This document shows positions 50,699-59,593 of a stretch of 64,000 bases of DNA, in pieces. How positions within the stretch are numbered: the first letter of the stretch is position 1; each line of letters starts with the position of its first letter. Source of the stretch: JASGCK01 sp031430035 (lineage in GTDB: Bacteria > Pseudomonadota > Gammaproteobacteria > Burkholderiales > Burkholderiaceae_C); assembly GCA_031430035.1 (NCBI GenBank), contig JANPAS010000094.1, forward strand, positions 7,902-71,901, read 5' to 3'. The translations under genes were made by a program, and so were the position numbers. Under the pieces are notes generated by a model that saw nothing but the letters and a program-made list of their open reading frames with translations, was not told the DNA's origin and searched no databases.

Positions 50699-52111
50699 AT
50701 GGCTAAAGAAAAAACCATTTTCACCTGCAACGACTGCGGCGGCACGTCCAGCAAATGGGCAGGCAAGTGCCCGCACTGCGGCGCTTGGAACAGCATGGTG
50801 GAGAGCGTCGCTCCGGCGGCTGCCAGCGAATCTAAAAACCGTCTAAGTCAAACCAGCTATGGCGCAGCAGGCAGGACAGGACTTGCGCCCACCACGGCAC
50901 TCGTCGCCTTGGCTGATATCGAAGCCGCAGACTTTGACCGCACACCCACGGGGCTAGATGAGCTAGACCGCGTGCTGGGCGGCGGCATGGTCGAAGGCGG
51001 CGTGGTGCTGATTGGCGGCGACCCCGGCATTGGCAAATCAACACTGCTACTGCAAGCGCTGGACAGCTTGCAACGCGCAGGACTCAAAACGCTTTACGTG
51101 ACTGGGGAGGAAAGCGGCGCACAAGTCGCGCTACGTGCCAAGCGGCTGGGCATCAACAACTCGCGCGTGCAAGTGATGGCGGAAATTGGCTTAGAAAAAA
51201 TCCTCAGCACGCTCAACCACGAACAGCCCAATATCGCCGTCATCGACTCCATCCAAACGATGTACTCCGACCAGCTCACCAGCGCCCCCGGCTCGGTCGC
51301 GCAAGTGCGCGAATGCGCCGCGCACCTGACCCGCATGGCAAAGGCCACGGGCATTGGCGTGGTGCTGGTCGGGCACGTCACCAAAGAAGGCGCGCTGGCA
51401 GGGCCGCGCGTGCTGGAGCACATGGTGGACACCGTGCTGTACTTTGAAGGTGATACGCACTCCAACTTCCGTCTCATTCGCGCCATCAAAAACCGCTTCG
51501 GTGCCGTGAATGAGATCGGCGTGTTCGCCATGACAGAAAAGGGATTGAAGGGCGTCAGCAACCCCAGCGCCATTTTCCTCAGCACGCATCCCGAGCCCGT
51601 GCCAGGCAGCTGCGTCATGGTCACGCTAGAGGGCACGCGCCCTCTGCTGGTCGAGATTCAAGCGTTGGTCGACGGCGGCGGCAACAGCCCGCGTCGCCTA
51701 TCCGTAGGACTAGACCGCGACCGCTTGGCGATGCTCTTGGCCGTGCTGCACCGCCATGCGGGCGTGGCGTGCGCCGATCAAGACGTGTTCGTCAATGCGG
51801 TCGGCGGCGTGCGCATCTCCGAGCCAGCGGCGGACTTGGCAGTGCTGCTATCCATCACGTCCAGCCTGCGCGGCAAAGCGCTACCTAAAGGCTTTATCGC
51901 GTTTGGTGAAGTAGGACTAGCAGGCGAAGTGCGTCCAGCCCCACGCGGACAAGAACGCCTAAAAGAAGCCGCGAAGCTGGGCTTCTCGGTAGCGGTTGTG
52001 CCCAAGGCGAATATGCCCAAAGGAGCGGCAAAGAAAGATTTTGAAGGCCTCACGATTCACGGTGTGGAGCGGGTGGAAGAGGCTATTAATTTGGTGCGGG
52101 GGTTGGGGTGA
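50699..52111 (+). CDS. radA: DNA repair protein RadA
   Basis: A 470-residue RecA-related protein that promotes branch migration in recombination. It has an N-terminal zinc finger (C10, C13, C24, C27), Walker A G-G-D-P-G-I-G-K-S-T at 106-115, the RadA-specific K-N-R-F-G motif near residue 263, and a C-terminal Lon-protease-like domain. The stop overlaps the GTG start of sbcB, making a DNA repair pair. Confidence 0.97.
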   Translation: MAKEKTIFTCNDCGGTSSKWAGKCPHCGAWNSMVESVAPAAASESKNRLSQTSYGAAGRTGLAPTTALVALADIEAADFDRTPTGLDELDRVLGGGMVEGGVVLIGGDPGIGKSTLLLQALDSLQRAGLKTLYVTGEESGAQVALRAKRLGINNSRVQVMAEIGLEKILSTLNHEQPNIAVIDSIQTMYSDQLTSAPGSVAQVRECAAHLTRMAKATGIGVVLVGHVTKEGALAGPRVLEHMVDTVLYFEGDTHSNFRLIRAIKNRFGAVNEIGVFAMTEKGLKGVSNPSAIFLSTHPEPVPGSCVMVTLEGTRPLLVEIQALVDGGGNSPRRLSVGLDRDRLAMLLAVLHRHAGVACADQDVFVNAVGGVRISEPAADLAVLLSITSSLRGKALPKGFIAFGEVGLAGEVRPAPRGQERLKEAAKLGFSVAVVPKANMPKGAAKKDFEGLTIHGVERVEEAINLVRGLG

Positions 52112-53631
52112 ATAACAACATCCCCAGCACCCACACCTTCCTCTGGCACGACTACGAAACCTTCGGGCTAAACACACGGCGTGATCGCCCTGCGCAGTTT
52201 GCGGGGATTCGCACGGATGCAGATTTGAATGAAATTGGCGAGCCGATTGAGCTGTATTGCCAGCCGCACGCCGACTACCTGCCCGACCCGACTTCGTGTT
52301 TGCTCACTGGCATTACGCCGCAGCGCTGCCAAGAGCGCGGCATTCCAGAGCCGGAATTTGCACGGCAGATTGAAGAAGCTCTTGGCGCACAGCGCACGAT
52401 TGGCGTGGGCTACAACACGATTCGATTTGATGACGAGGTGACGCGCAATTTATTTTGGCGCAACTTGATCGACCCGTATTCGCGCGAGTGGCGCAACCAG
52501 TGTGGGCGCTGGGATGTACAAGATTTGGTGCGTGCCACTTATGCGCTACGTCCTGACGGCATCCACTGGCCTGTGGATGCGGACGGCAAACCGCGCTTCA
52601 AACTGGAGATGTTGACAAAAGCGAATGGCATCGCGCACGAGGCAGCGCATGATGCGGTGAGTGACGTGCGCGCCACCATTGCGCTGGCGCGGCTTATCAA
52701 AACGCTCCAGCCCAAGCTGTTCGATTTTTATTTGGCACTGCACAAAAAAGACCGCGTCATGCAGGAGATGAACCTTCCCGCCACGCAAATGTTTGCCAAG
52801 CCGTTTATCCACGTGAGCGGGATGTTCCCCGCCGAGCGCGGCTGCATGGCGGTGATGTGGCCACTGGCGACGCATCCGACCAACAAGAACGAAATCATTG
52901 CTTGGGATTTGTGTTCTGGCAGCAGCGAGTCACCCGCCGACTTACCCAGCATCTTGATGGACTTGAAGGCAGAGCAAATCCGCGAACGCATGTTTACCAA
53001 ACAAGATGATTTGCCAGACGGCGTGACACGTCTACCCATCAAAACCGTTCATCTGAACAAGTCTCCGTTTGTGCTGGGCAATCTGAAAACCCTCACGCCC
53101 GCGCTGCAAGAAAAATGGGGCATTGATTTAGAACCATGCCTCGGGAAGGCACAGCTAGCAAGGGCTTTGCCTGATATGAGTGCTGTCTGGAGCGAAGTCT
53201 TTAAGCGCCCTGCCAGCGACAACAACGTACCGCCTGATGTGGATGAAGCGCTCTACGATGGTTTTATCAATGATGCGGACAGACGCGCATTGGCGCAGCA
53301 ACAAAAGTTAGCAACAACGAATCCCGATCAGCTTGGAAAACGTCATCCTGCGTTTGATGACCCGCGTTTAGATGAGGTGTTTTGGCGCTACCGCGCGCGC
53401 AACTTCCCGCAAAGTTTGAATGACGAAGAGCAGGCTGCGTGGCATGAGCATTGCCGCAATCGCTTGGTGGATGGCACAGGCAATGCTCGAACGCTCGCGA
53501 GCTATTTTGAACAGATTGATAACCTGCAAGCCATACTGGATAAGGCTTCCGAGCCAGATGTGGCTGGGAAGACCGTGTTAATGCGGCTTCGCGAATATGG
53601 GATGGGTTTGCAGCGTTCGGTATCATGTTGA
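52108..53631 (+). CDS. sbcB: Exodeoxyribonuclease I
   Basis: A 507-residue DEDD-family 3'-5' exonuclease acting on single-stranded DNA. The three exonuclease motifs are seen: F-L-W-H-D-Y-E-T-F-G (start), G-Y-N-T-I-R-F-D-D-E (about 109), and H-D-A-V-S-D-V-R-A-T (about 180). The rest matches the SH3-like and helical C-terminal parts. The start is GTG, overlapping radA by four bases. It also holds a copy of the interspersed motif near its 3' end (53526). Confidence 0.95.
   Translation: MNNNIPSTHTFLWHDYETFGLNTRRDRPAQFAGIRTDADLNEIGEPIELYCQPHADYLPDPTSCLLTGITPQRCQERGIPEPEFARQIEEALGAQRTIGVGYNTIRFDDEVTRNLFWRNLIDPYSREWRNQCGRWDVQDLVRATYALRPDGIHWPVDADGKPRFKLEMLTKANGIAHEAAHDAVSDVRATIALARLIKTLQPKLFDFYLALHKKDRVMQEMNLPATQMFAKPFIHVSGMFPAERGCMAVMWPLATHPTNKNEIIAWDLCSGSSESPADLPSILMDLKAEQIRERMFTKQDDLPDGVTRLPIKTVHLNKSPFVLGNLKTLTPALQEKWGIDLEPCLGKAQLARALPDMSAVWSEVFKRPASDNNVPPDVDEALYDGFINDADRRALAQQQKLATTNPDQLGKRHPAFDDPRLDEVFWRYRARNFPQSLNDEEQAAWHEHCRNRLVDGTGNARTLASYFEQIDNLQAILDKASEPDVAGKTVLMRLREYGMGLQRSVSC
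53526..53554 (+). repeat. Interspersed motif copy in sbcB
   Basis: GCAAGCC, centre ATACTGGATAA, then GGCTTCC. In frame it gives L-Q-A-I-L-D-K-A-S. The AAGCC/GGCTT arms are perfect, so this is the copy closest to the consensus core. Confidence 0.5.
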
Positions 53632-53651
53632 AAAACAACTAAGGAGATGAG

Positions 53652-54953
53652 ATGAAATCGCTTTTGACTAGCTTGACCGTTTTAACTTTAGGACTACTCA
53701 CCATGTCCACATCTTTGGCCCAAAATAATCCGAATACTAATCGCATTGACACCATCCGCGCCGATGCCCCCGCCCTAGCCGCTTATGGCTCTCACACCAT
53801 TGGCGTGCGCACGGTGCAAGTTGTCAATCCGAATCAAATCGACATACTGAAAATTGACCCCAAAGCTCCCAAACCAGAGGCTTTGCCGCGCTACAACCGA
53901 CCGCTGACTCTAGAAGTGTGGTATCCAGCAGCTGCCGGCGCAACTGGCAACACGACGCTGAGGGCTCTGCTGCGCGATGGTAAAACTGAGGCAACTTTGC
54001 AGGGGCGTGCTGTTCGCGATGCTGCACCCGCAGCGGCGGTGGGCGCTGGCTTTCCGCTCGTCATTATTTCGCACGGCTTTCCTGGCAATCGCTTTTTGCT
54101 CTCACCTATCGCGGAGAACATTGCATCCAAGGGTTACATCGTCGCGTCAATTGATCACACCGACTCTACTTACGATGTCTTTACTAAAAATCCGCTGAGC
54201 TTTGCATCCACACTCGTTAACAGGCCGCTTGACCAAGTCTTTGTTGTGAATGCGATGGCAGGACTTGCTAAGGAGTCCTCATCTTTTTTGTACAAGCAAG
54301 TCGATACTGAGAATAGCGCCGTCATTGGCTATTCGATGGGTGGCTATGGCGCCCTCATTACCGCAGGCGCTGCGATAACGCAAAAGGCCGTGGACTCGAC
54401 CACGGCGCCAGTCATCGTGCCGTACGGTGCGCTTGGCGTGCATTTAGCTGGTAGCGCATCACACACGGCTTTGTTCGATAAGCGAATTAAAACGGTGGTT
54501 GCTATTGCGCCCTGGGGACACAGTCGCGGCTTGTTCGATGCGCCCTCTTTATCGCATATCAAAATTCCCATGTTTGTTGTGGCAGGATCAATCGATGATG
54601 TATCGGGCTACGACAACATCCGCGCATCGTGGCAAGGCGCAACAGGCGTTGGCCGTACGCTGCTCACTTTTGAAAACGCGAATCACAACGCCGCCGCGCC
54701 CATGCCCGTGCCGCTAGAGGCGCAAGCGATTGACCCAAAAACGGGGGCGACGATGGCCAACCATTACATCGACGCGGTTTGGGACAACGTGCGCATGAAC
54801 AATCTCTCGCAGCACTACATCACGGCTTGGCTTGGCAAATACCTTAAAGCCGACGCGGCGATGGATGCTTACTTTGACCCTGCTGCGTGGAAGGGCTTTC
54901 CGCCTCGCACCGCTAAGGGCTTGAAGATTGAGGCGCTACCCGCTGGAAAGTGA
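53652..54953 (+). CDS. Secreted alpha/beta hydrolase (PAF-acetylhydrolase-like)
   Basis: A 433-residue exported protein with a signal peptide (M-S-T-S-L-A-Q, about residue 24) and an alpha/beta-hydrolase fold. Visible: oxyanion region I-I-S-H-G-F-P-G-N, nucleophile S228 in G-Y-S-M-G-G, acid candidate in V-A-G-S-I-D-D, and histidine in N-A-N-H-N. It resembles platelet-activating-factor acetylhydrolase-like and dienelactone-hydrolase-like esterases; the natural ester is unknown. The ribosome-binding sequence AAGGAG and a small GTTG/CAAC hairpin lie in the gap after sbcB. The 3' end overlaps the convergent ampG-like gene by 18 bases. Confidence 0.85.
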   Translation: MKSLLTSLTVLTLGLLTMSTSLAQNNPNTNRIDTIRADAPALAAYGSHTIGVRTVQVVNPNQIDILKIDPKAPKPEALPRYNRPLTLEVWYPAAAGATGNTTLRALLRDGKTEATLQGRAVRDAAPAAAVGAGFPLVIISHGFPGNRFLLSPIAENIASKGYIVASIDHTDSTYDVFTKNPLSFASTLVNRPLDQVFVVNAMAGLAKESSSFLYKQVDTENSAVIGYSMGGYGALITAGAAITQKAVDSTTAPVIVPYGALGVHLAGSASHTALFDKRIKTVVAIAPWGHSRGLFDAPSLSHIKIPMFVVAGSIDDVSGYDNIRASWQGATGVGRTLLTFENANHNAAAPMPVPLEAQAIDPKTGATMANHYIDAVWDNVRMNNLSQHYITAWLGKYLKADAAMDAYFDPAAWKGFPPRTAKGLKIEALPAGK

Positions 54954-56264
54954 TGCACTGCGGCTTTGCATCCGCGCCGCCCACCAAACCAGCACCAGCA
55001 CGGGTAGCCCTAATAACGCAGTTGCCGTAAAGAAGTTTGCGTAACCCTGCGCATCCACAAACTCGCCCGAAAAGCCTGCTAGGAATTTGGGCAAGAGCAG
55101 CATCAACGAGCTAAAGAGCGCGTACTGCGTAGCGGTGTAGTTGATGTTGGTGAGGCTGGACAAATACGCAATAAACGCGGCGCTGGCAATGCCGCTGGCT
55201 AGGTTGTCGGCGGAGACAACGTAGATAAGCGCCGTGACATCGTGCCCCTTTGAGCCCAGCCACACAAATAGCAAATTGGTGAGACTGGACAGCACCGCGC
55301 CCGCCATCATGAGGCGCATCACGCCAACCGTGCCTTTGCCTAAATAAGGCGCTAGCGCACCGCCAATAAATGCGCCCAAGAGCGTCATCGCTACACCGTA
55401 AATTTTGGTGACGGCTGCGACCTCGGCTTTGGTGTAGCCCATGTCCACATAAAACGGGTTCGCCATGATGCCCATCACGATGTCGGAGATTCGGTACGTG
55501 GCAATGAGTGCAAGGATGAGCGCAGCTTGCCAGCGGTAACGGCTGATGAATTCGGCAAATGGTTGAACGAGCGCCACCTGCAGCCAATCGCGCAAGTTTT
55601 TTGCCCGAACAATGGCGGCGGTTTGCGCGGGTTCTTTGGAGAAGATGACCGTCAACACGCCCACCAGCATCGAGACCGCCATCACGCTGTAGGCCACACT
55701 CCATGCGGCTTGGTCGTAGTTGGTGGCTCCTATTGTCGAACTTGCAACTTCGGCTCTGGCAGCAATCCACAGCACGCCAGCGCCCGCCCAAATCATGGCC
55801 AGGCGATAGCCGCCTTGGTAGCTAGCAGCTAGCGCTGCCTGCTGGTCGGTTGCGGCTGACTCAATGCGAAATGCGTCGAGCGCGATGTCTTGTGTGGCGC
55901 TTGAAAACGCCACGAGCAGTGCGCACCAAACGATAGCGCTCAAGGACTCTTTGGGGTCGCTCATGGCCATACCCACCAGCCCTGCCATCACGCCAACTTG
56001 GGCAAGCAAGAGCCACGAGCGGCGGCGACCTAAGCGCCCGAGCAGCGGCAACGAAACGCGGTCTACCAGTGGTGCCCACACCCACTTAAAGCCGTAGGCC
56101 AAACCGACCCACGAGAGGTGTCCGATGGTGGCACGGCTTATGCCCGCTTCGCGTAGCCAAAATGACAGCGTGCCCAGCACCAAGAGCAGCGGCAAGCCAG
56201 CCGAAAATCCCAGCGCCAACATCCTAAGGCTTGCAGGTTGCAGATAGATTTTGAGTGCGTTCAT
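54936..56264 (-). CDS. ampG: AmpG-type MFS transporter (muropeptide permease)
   Basis: A 442-residue membrane protein with about twelve hydrophobic helices, of the AmpG branch of the major facilitator superfamily. Family marks: L-G-F-S-A-G-L-P-L-L-L near residue 19, F-W-L-R-E-A-G, G-R-R-R-S-W, and S-A-T-Q-D-I-A-L-D-A-F-R. AmpG brings anhydromuropeptides back into the cell for recycling. The ATG at 56264 is preferred to the TTG two codons earlier. Confidence 0.9.
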   Translation of the reverse strand: MNALKIYLQPASLRMLALGFSAGLPLLLVLGTLSFWLREAGISRATIGHLSWVGLAYGFKWVWAPLVDRVSLPLLGRLGRRRSWLLLAQVGVMAGLVGMAMSDPKESLSAIVWCALLVAFSSATQDIALDAFRIESAATDQQAALAASYQGGYRLAMIWAGAGVLWIAARAEVASSTIGATNYDQAAWSVAYSVMAVSMLVGVLTVIFSKEPAQTAAIVRAKNLRDWLQVALVQPFAEFISRYRWQAALILALIATYRISDIVMGIMANPFYVDMGYTKAEVAAVTKIYGVAMTLLGAFIGGALAPYLGKGTVGVMRLMMAGAVLSSLTNLLFVWLGSKGHDVTALIYVVSADNLASGIASAAFIAYLSSLTNINYTATQYALFSSLMLLLPKFLAGFSGEFVDAQGYANFFTATALLGLPVLVLVWWAARMQSRSASLSSG

Positions 56265-56276
56265 TGGCAAGTTTTT

Positions 56277-56630
56277 TTAGCGTCCCACACCTGCTGGCGT
56301 GACAAGTCGCTCCACGACTTTGCCGTTCTTCAAGTGGCTCTCCACAATTTCGTCAATGTCATGTGTATCCACGTAGCTGTACCACACGCCCTCGGGGTAG
56401 ACCACGGCAATGGGGCCGCCCGCGCAGCGGTCTAGGCAGCCCGCTTTGTTGACGCGGACTTTGCCTTCGCCCGCTAATCCCGACTTTTTTACGGCTTGCT
56501 TGCAATGCGTGAATGCCGCATCGGCATTGTGGTGTGCGCAGGCATCTTCGCCTTTGCTTTTATCGCGGTCGTTTAAGCAAAAAAAGATGTGGCGTTCGTA
56601 GTATTGTTTTTGAGGTGTTTGTGTCGTCAT
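56277..56630 (-). CDS. Thioredoxin-like [2Fe-2S] ferredoxin
   Basis: A 117-residue protein of the thioredoxin-like 2Fe-2S ferredoxin family. It shows H-I-F-F-C near residue 17 and a later pair C-L-D-R-C-A-G-G-P near residue 76, followed by V-V-Y-P-E-G-V-W-Y. The ATG at 56630 is chosen because the fold starts there; an ATG at 56717 would overlap the VanZ-like gene. It ends 12 bases from the ampG-like gene on the same strand. It is likely an electron carrier of unknown partner. Confidence 0.88.
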   Translation of the reverse strand: MTTQTPQKQYYERHIFFCLNDRDKSKGEDACAHHNADAAFTHCKQAVKKSGLAGEGKVRVNKAGCLDRCAGGPIAVVYPEGVWYSYVDTHDIDEIVESHLKNGKVVERLVTPAGVGR

Positions 56631-56640
56631 GCGAATGATT

Positions 56641-57723
56641 TTAGTTTTTGCCAAAAGGATGGTTTTTAGTTTTGCTAGGCCATGTGATGTTAGAAATAAT
56701 GAGGATGAGCGCTGCATACGGCCACAGCCGTCCTAGCCACTGGGTTGCGCCATAAAAGCGAATGAACTGACCGCGCTCCCAAATGCTGAGTGTCTGCGTG
56801 AAATACGGATCGGGCGCCATGATGCCAAGCATTAACAGCTGTGGCACCATCAGCAGAAACGCCAGCACCCAGCACAACCGAGGCGCACTCGGCAGCAATA
56901 ACACGCCAACGCCAGCGCCAATCCACAGCCCCCATAAGGTTTGCTCGTGTAGCCAGACGCTCGCGTGTTCTGGACCAAAACTAAGGCCATTGGATAGCGT
57001 TGTCACGCCTAACGCAGCGATCACCATCAGAGCCAAAGAGAGCACGCGGTGCAAGAGCTTAGGCGTGACGGCGTAGCTCAGCAAAAGCGGCACCAAAAGG
57101 CCCATTGAAATGATGGCGGATTCAGCTCTATCTGGCAATACTTGCGTATCCAGCTCTAACCATTGCCCAAGACCAGACCCAAGGCCTAGCGGCACAGGCG
57201 TAGGGTAGAGCAGCGCGAGCGGCCACAAAAGCAATAGCCCCAGTGCAAAACCCGAGCCACTTGCGAAGCGCCGTTCGCGAAAGCGTGACCAGCTTTGCAA
57301 CAACCCTAGGCCATCTGCCATCCAAGCTAGCATGCCGCCCAAAGCACCCCCTAGTATGTTGAGCGCCCAATCCACATTAGACGAAACGCGGGGCGCAAGG
57401 TAGGTTTGCAGTCCTTCCATCACAAGTGAAATCAGTAATGCGCAAAGCACCGCAAACCAAGCGGGATGCGCTCTATTGATACCGCGCCAAGCTACTGCCA
57501 ATAAAAAACCTAATGGCATGTAACCCAGCACGTTAATGGCAACATCAAATCCACTCCAATACCGAGGCAGTGGCGCAAAGACAAACGCCCAAGGCATCAC
57601 GCCTTGCGATTGCCAACCGACAAACGGATACAAACTGGCATAGGCCACCAAGCCACAGTAGACAAGGGCTAGCGGCAAGGCAAGGCCAGAAGCGTTAGTC
57701 CGTGTGGCTTGCAGGCGTGCCAT
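56641..57723 (-). CDS. VanZ-like membrane protein
   Basis: A 360-residue protein with roughly ten membrane helices. The first third matches the VanZ-like family, with the P-F-V-G-W-Q segment, F-D-V-A-I-N-V-L-G-Y-M-P-L-G near residue 60 and S-L-V-M-E-G-L-Q-T-Y-L near 100. VanZ relatives affect teicoplanin tolerance in Gram-positive bacteria; the role in betaproteobacteria is not known. The extra membrane region after residue 150 has no clear match. The ferredoxin gene starts 10 bases downstream. Confidence 0.82.
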   Translation of the reverse strand: MARLQATRTNASGLALPLALVYCGLVAYASLYPFVGWQSQGVMPWAFVFAPLPRYWSGFDVAINVLGYMPLGFLLAVAWRGINRAHPAWFAVLCALLISLVMEGLQTYLAPRVSSNVDWALNILGGALGGMLAWMADGLGLLQSWSRFRERRFASGSGFALGLLLLWPLALLYPTPVPLGLGSGLGQWLELDTQVLPDRAESAIISMGLLVPLLLSYAVTPKLLHRVLSLALMVIAALGVTTLSNGLSFGPEHASVWLHEQTLWGLWIGAGVGVLLLPSAPRLCWVLAFLLMVPQLLMLGIMAPDPYFTQTLSIWERGQFIRFYGATQWLGRLWPYAALILIISNITWPSKTKNHPFGKN

Positions 57724-57735
57724 GTTTTAGAGCTT

Positions 57736-58161
57736 CTAAAATTGCGGCTTAACCACAACCAACACAACAGCAATCAACAACAAAAGCACGGGCGCTTCAT
57801 TGAACCAGCGAAACCATTTTTGACTACGTGTGTTTTGCGCATTTTTAAATTTACGCAACAACGATCCACAAGCGTGGTGATACCCAAGTGCCAACAAAAC
57901 CACAAACAGCTTGGCGTAGAACCATGTTTGCCCAGCACCAATACCATAGCCGAGCCACAGCCACGCACCAAAGCCCAGCGCTGGAATCAACAAAATCAAA
58001 CCAAAACGCGAGAGACGCTCGGCCATGCCGATGAGGCGCTGATACTCGGCCACACTCGATGATTCGACCTGCGCTAAATTGACAAAAATGCGTGGCAAAT
58101 AAAACAGCACGGCAAACCACGAAGCGACAAAAACGATGTGCAAAGATTTGATCCAAAGCAT
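57736..58161 (-). CDS. HemJ/CopD-family membrane protein
   Basis: A 141-residue protein with four membrane helices. The start L-W-I-K-S-L-H-I-V-F-V-A-S-W-F-A and Y-L-P-R-I-F-V-N are typical of HemJ, the quinone-linked protoporphyrinogen IX oxidase, and the conserved histidine H8 is present. The length also matches (about 140). The family overlaps with CopD-like proteins in databases, so the HemJ role is likely but not certain. It lies between alr (10 bases) and the VanZ-like gene (13 bases). Confidence 0.83.
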   Translation of the reverse strand: MLWIKSLHIVFVASWFAVLFYLPRIFVNLAQVESSSVAEYQRLIGMAERLSRFGLILLIPALGFGAWLWLGYGIGAGQTWFYAKLFVVLLALGYHHACGSLLRKFKNAQNTRSQKWFRWFNEAPVLLLLIAVVLVVVKPQF

Positions 58162-58170
58162 GATGCTTCC

Positions 58171-59292
58171 TTATTCCACCACAACAAAAGGGACACGCGC
58201 TGCAACCGCACACATGAGCTCGTAACTAATAGTGCCAGCGGCAACGGCTACTTCGTCTATGGGCAGGCCCACACCCCATAGCGTGACGCTGCTACCAAAA
58301 CCACTGCTTGGTAAGTGCGTGAGATCAACGGCGAGCATATCCATGCTGATGCGCCCCAGCGTGCGTGTGCGCTGGCCGTCCACCAGCACAGGAGCCCCTG
58401 CTAGCGCATTGCCCGCACTGCGCGGATAACCATCGGCGTAGCCACAGGCAACAGTACCAATGCGCATAGAACGCTCGGCCACAAACGCGCTGCCATAACC
58501 CACGCTATCGCCCACTACTAAATCTTGTACGCTGACGATGCGGCTAGATAAGGTCATGGCAGGCTGCAAGCCCCAGTCGACACTCGCTCTTAATGGGTAG
58601 TCTGGCGCAGCGCCGTACAGTGCCACTCCTGCACGCACCCAATCGCCCGACAGTTTTGCCATGCGTAGCGTTGCCGCGCTATTACCCAACGAGCACTCAC
58701 CGTCTAAATCTTGTGTCGCCGTTTGAAACACCTCCCACTGCCGCAGGGCAGCTTCCTCGCCCTGCGCAGCATCACTATCCGCATCGCTGTAGTGGGTCAG
58801 GTGCGAGACCTCGGCGACTTGAGAGAGCATGGCGAGACGCGCATAGGCTGCGCGGTACTGGGCAGGCTTGAAACCGAGGCGATTCATGCCTGAGTTGAGC
58901 TTCAAAAAAACGCGCTGTGGTTCGTTGGTTTTGTGCGCCGCAAGCCAGTCAATCTGCGCTTCGCAGTGGATGACGTGCCACAGGTTCAGACGTGAACAAA
59001 GCTCCAAATCACGGGCGTTAAATGCGCCTTCCAGCAAAAGAATGGGGCCTCGCCAGCCCATGCTGCGCAAGGCTTGGCCTTCAGTTAAATCAAGGCAAGC
59101 AAAGCCGTCTGCACTGCGCAAACCTTCAAAGACATGCCGCACCCCGTGCCCATAGGCATTGGCTTTAACGACCGCCCACACCTTAGCGTCGCCCGCCGAG
59201 GCGGTAGCAGTTTTGATGCGCGCCAAGTTACTGCGTAGCGCATCCAGATGAATGGTCGCCAAAATGGGGCGTGAATTATTGACTTCGAGCAT
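58171..59292 (-). CDS. alr: Alanine racemase
   Basis: A 373-residue PLP enzyme making D-alanine for peptidoglycan. The PLP lysine K43 lies in V-V-K-A-N-A-Y-G-H-G; N-S-G-M-N-R-L-G-F near 136, H-L-T-H-Y-S-D-A-D, R-A-G-V-A-L-Y-G and V-G-Y-G-S-A-F follow. All expected motifs are present and the length is normal. The gene is divergent from the small membrane-protein gene at 59330, leaving 37 bases. Confidence 0.95.
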   Translation of the reverse strand: MLEVNNSRPILATIHLDALRSNLARIKTATASAGDAKVWAVVKANAYGHGVRHVFEGLRSADGFACLDLTEGQALRSMGWRGPILLLEGAFNARDLELCSRLNLWHVIHCEAQIDWLAAHKTNEPQRVFLKLNSGMNRLGFKPAQYRAAYARLAMLSQVAEVSHLTHYSDADSDAAQGEEAALRQWEVFQTATQDLDGECSLGNSAATLRMAKLSGDWVRAGVALYGAAPDYPLRASVDWGLQPAMTLSSRIVSVQDLVVGDSVGYGSAFVAERSMRIGTVACGYADGYPRSAGNALAGAPVLVDGQRTRTLGRISMDMLAVDLTHLPSSGFGSSVTLWGVGLPIDEVAVAAGTISYELMCAVAARVPFVVVE

Positions 59293-59329
59293 GCCTCAAG
59301 TGTAGTAGAGGCTGTACACTGCGCCCACT

Positions 59330-59542
59330 ATGAAATCAAAATCACCTTGGATAGAAGGCCTCACTGATGCAGCGGGCTTTGTTGTCGGATCCCTTATCGC
59401 ATTTGGTCTTGGCCGCCTGTTAGGCTTTGACCTCTTCGCGCCGGGCTATGGCTTTAGCAGCACGGTAGCTATCTTGCTTGCAGGGATTGGGGCGGGACTT
59501 GGTGTTGCAGCCGCAAGGCGGATAGCGGCTCGGTATTTATAG
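59330..59542 (+). CDS. Small membrane protein, unknown function
   Basis: A 70-residue protein with two hydrophobic segments (about 12-30 and 45-62, glycine-rich: G-F-V-V-G-S-L-I-A-F-G-L-G and L-L-A-G-I-G-A-G-L-G), so probably an inner-membrane hairpin. I do not recognise a family. It lies just before lplT on the same strand (51-base gap), and its codon use is normal. Confidence 0.65.
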   Translation: MKSKSPWIEGLTDAAGFVVGSLIAFGLGRLLGFDLFAPGYGFSSTVAILLAGIGAGLGVAAARRIAARYL

Positions 59543-59593
59543 CGGGTAAACCCTTCAGTTTCTTCCTGTGGCGCATGCTATAACCCTGCCTCT

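Noticed and set aside
55111..55791. Second minus-strand frame of 226 codons inside the ampG-like gene
   Set aside because: It is an out-of-frame shadow of the transporter gene; its product is Arg/His/Cys-rich and matches nothing.
59543..59593. GGGT-AA-ACCC hairpin after the small membrane-protein gene as a terminator
   Set aside because: The stem is only four bases and there is no real T tract; lplT may well be read through from upstream.
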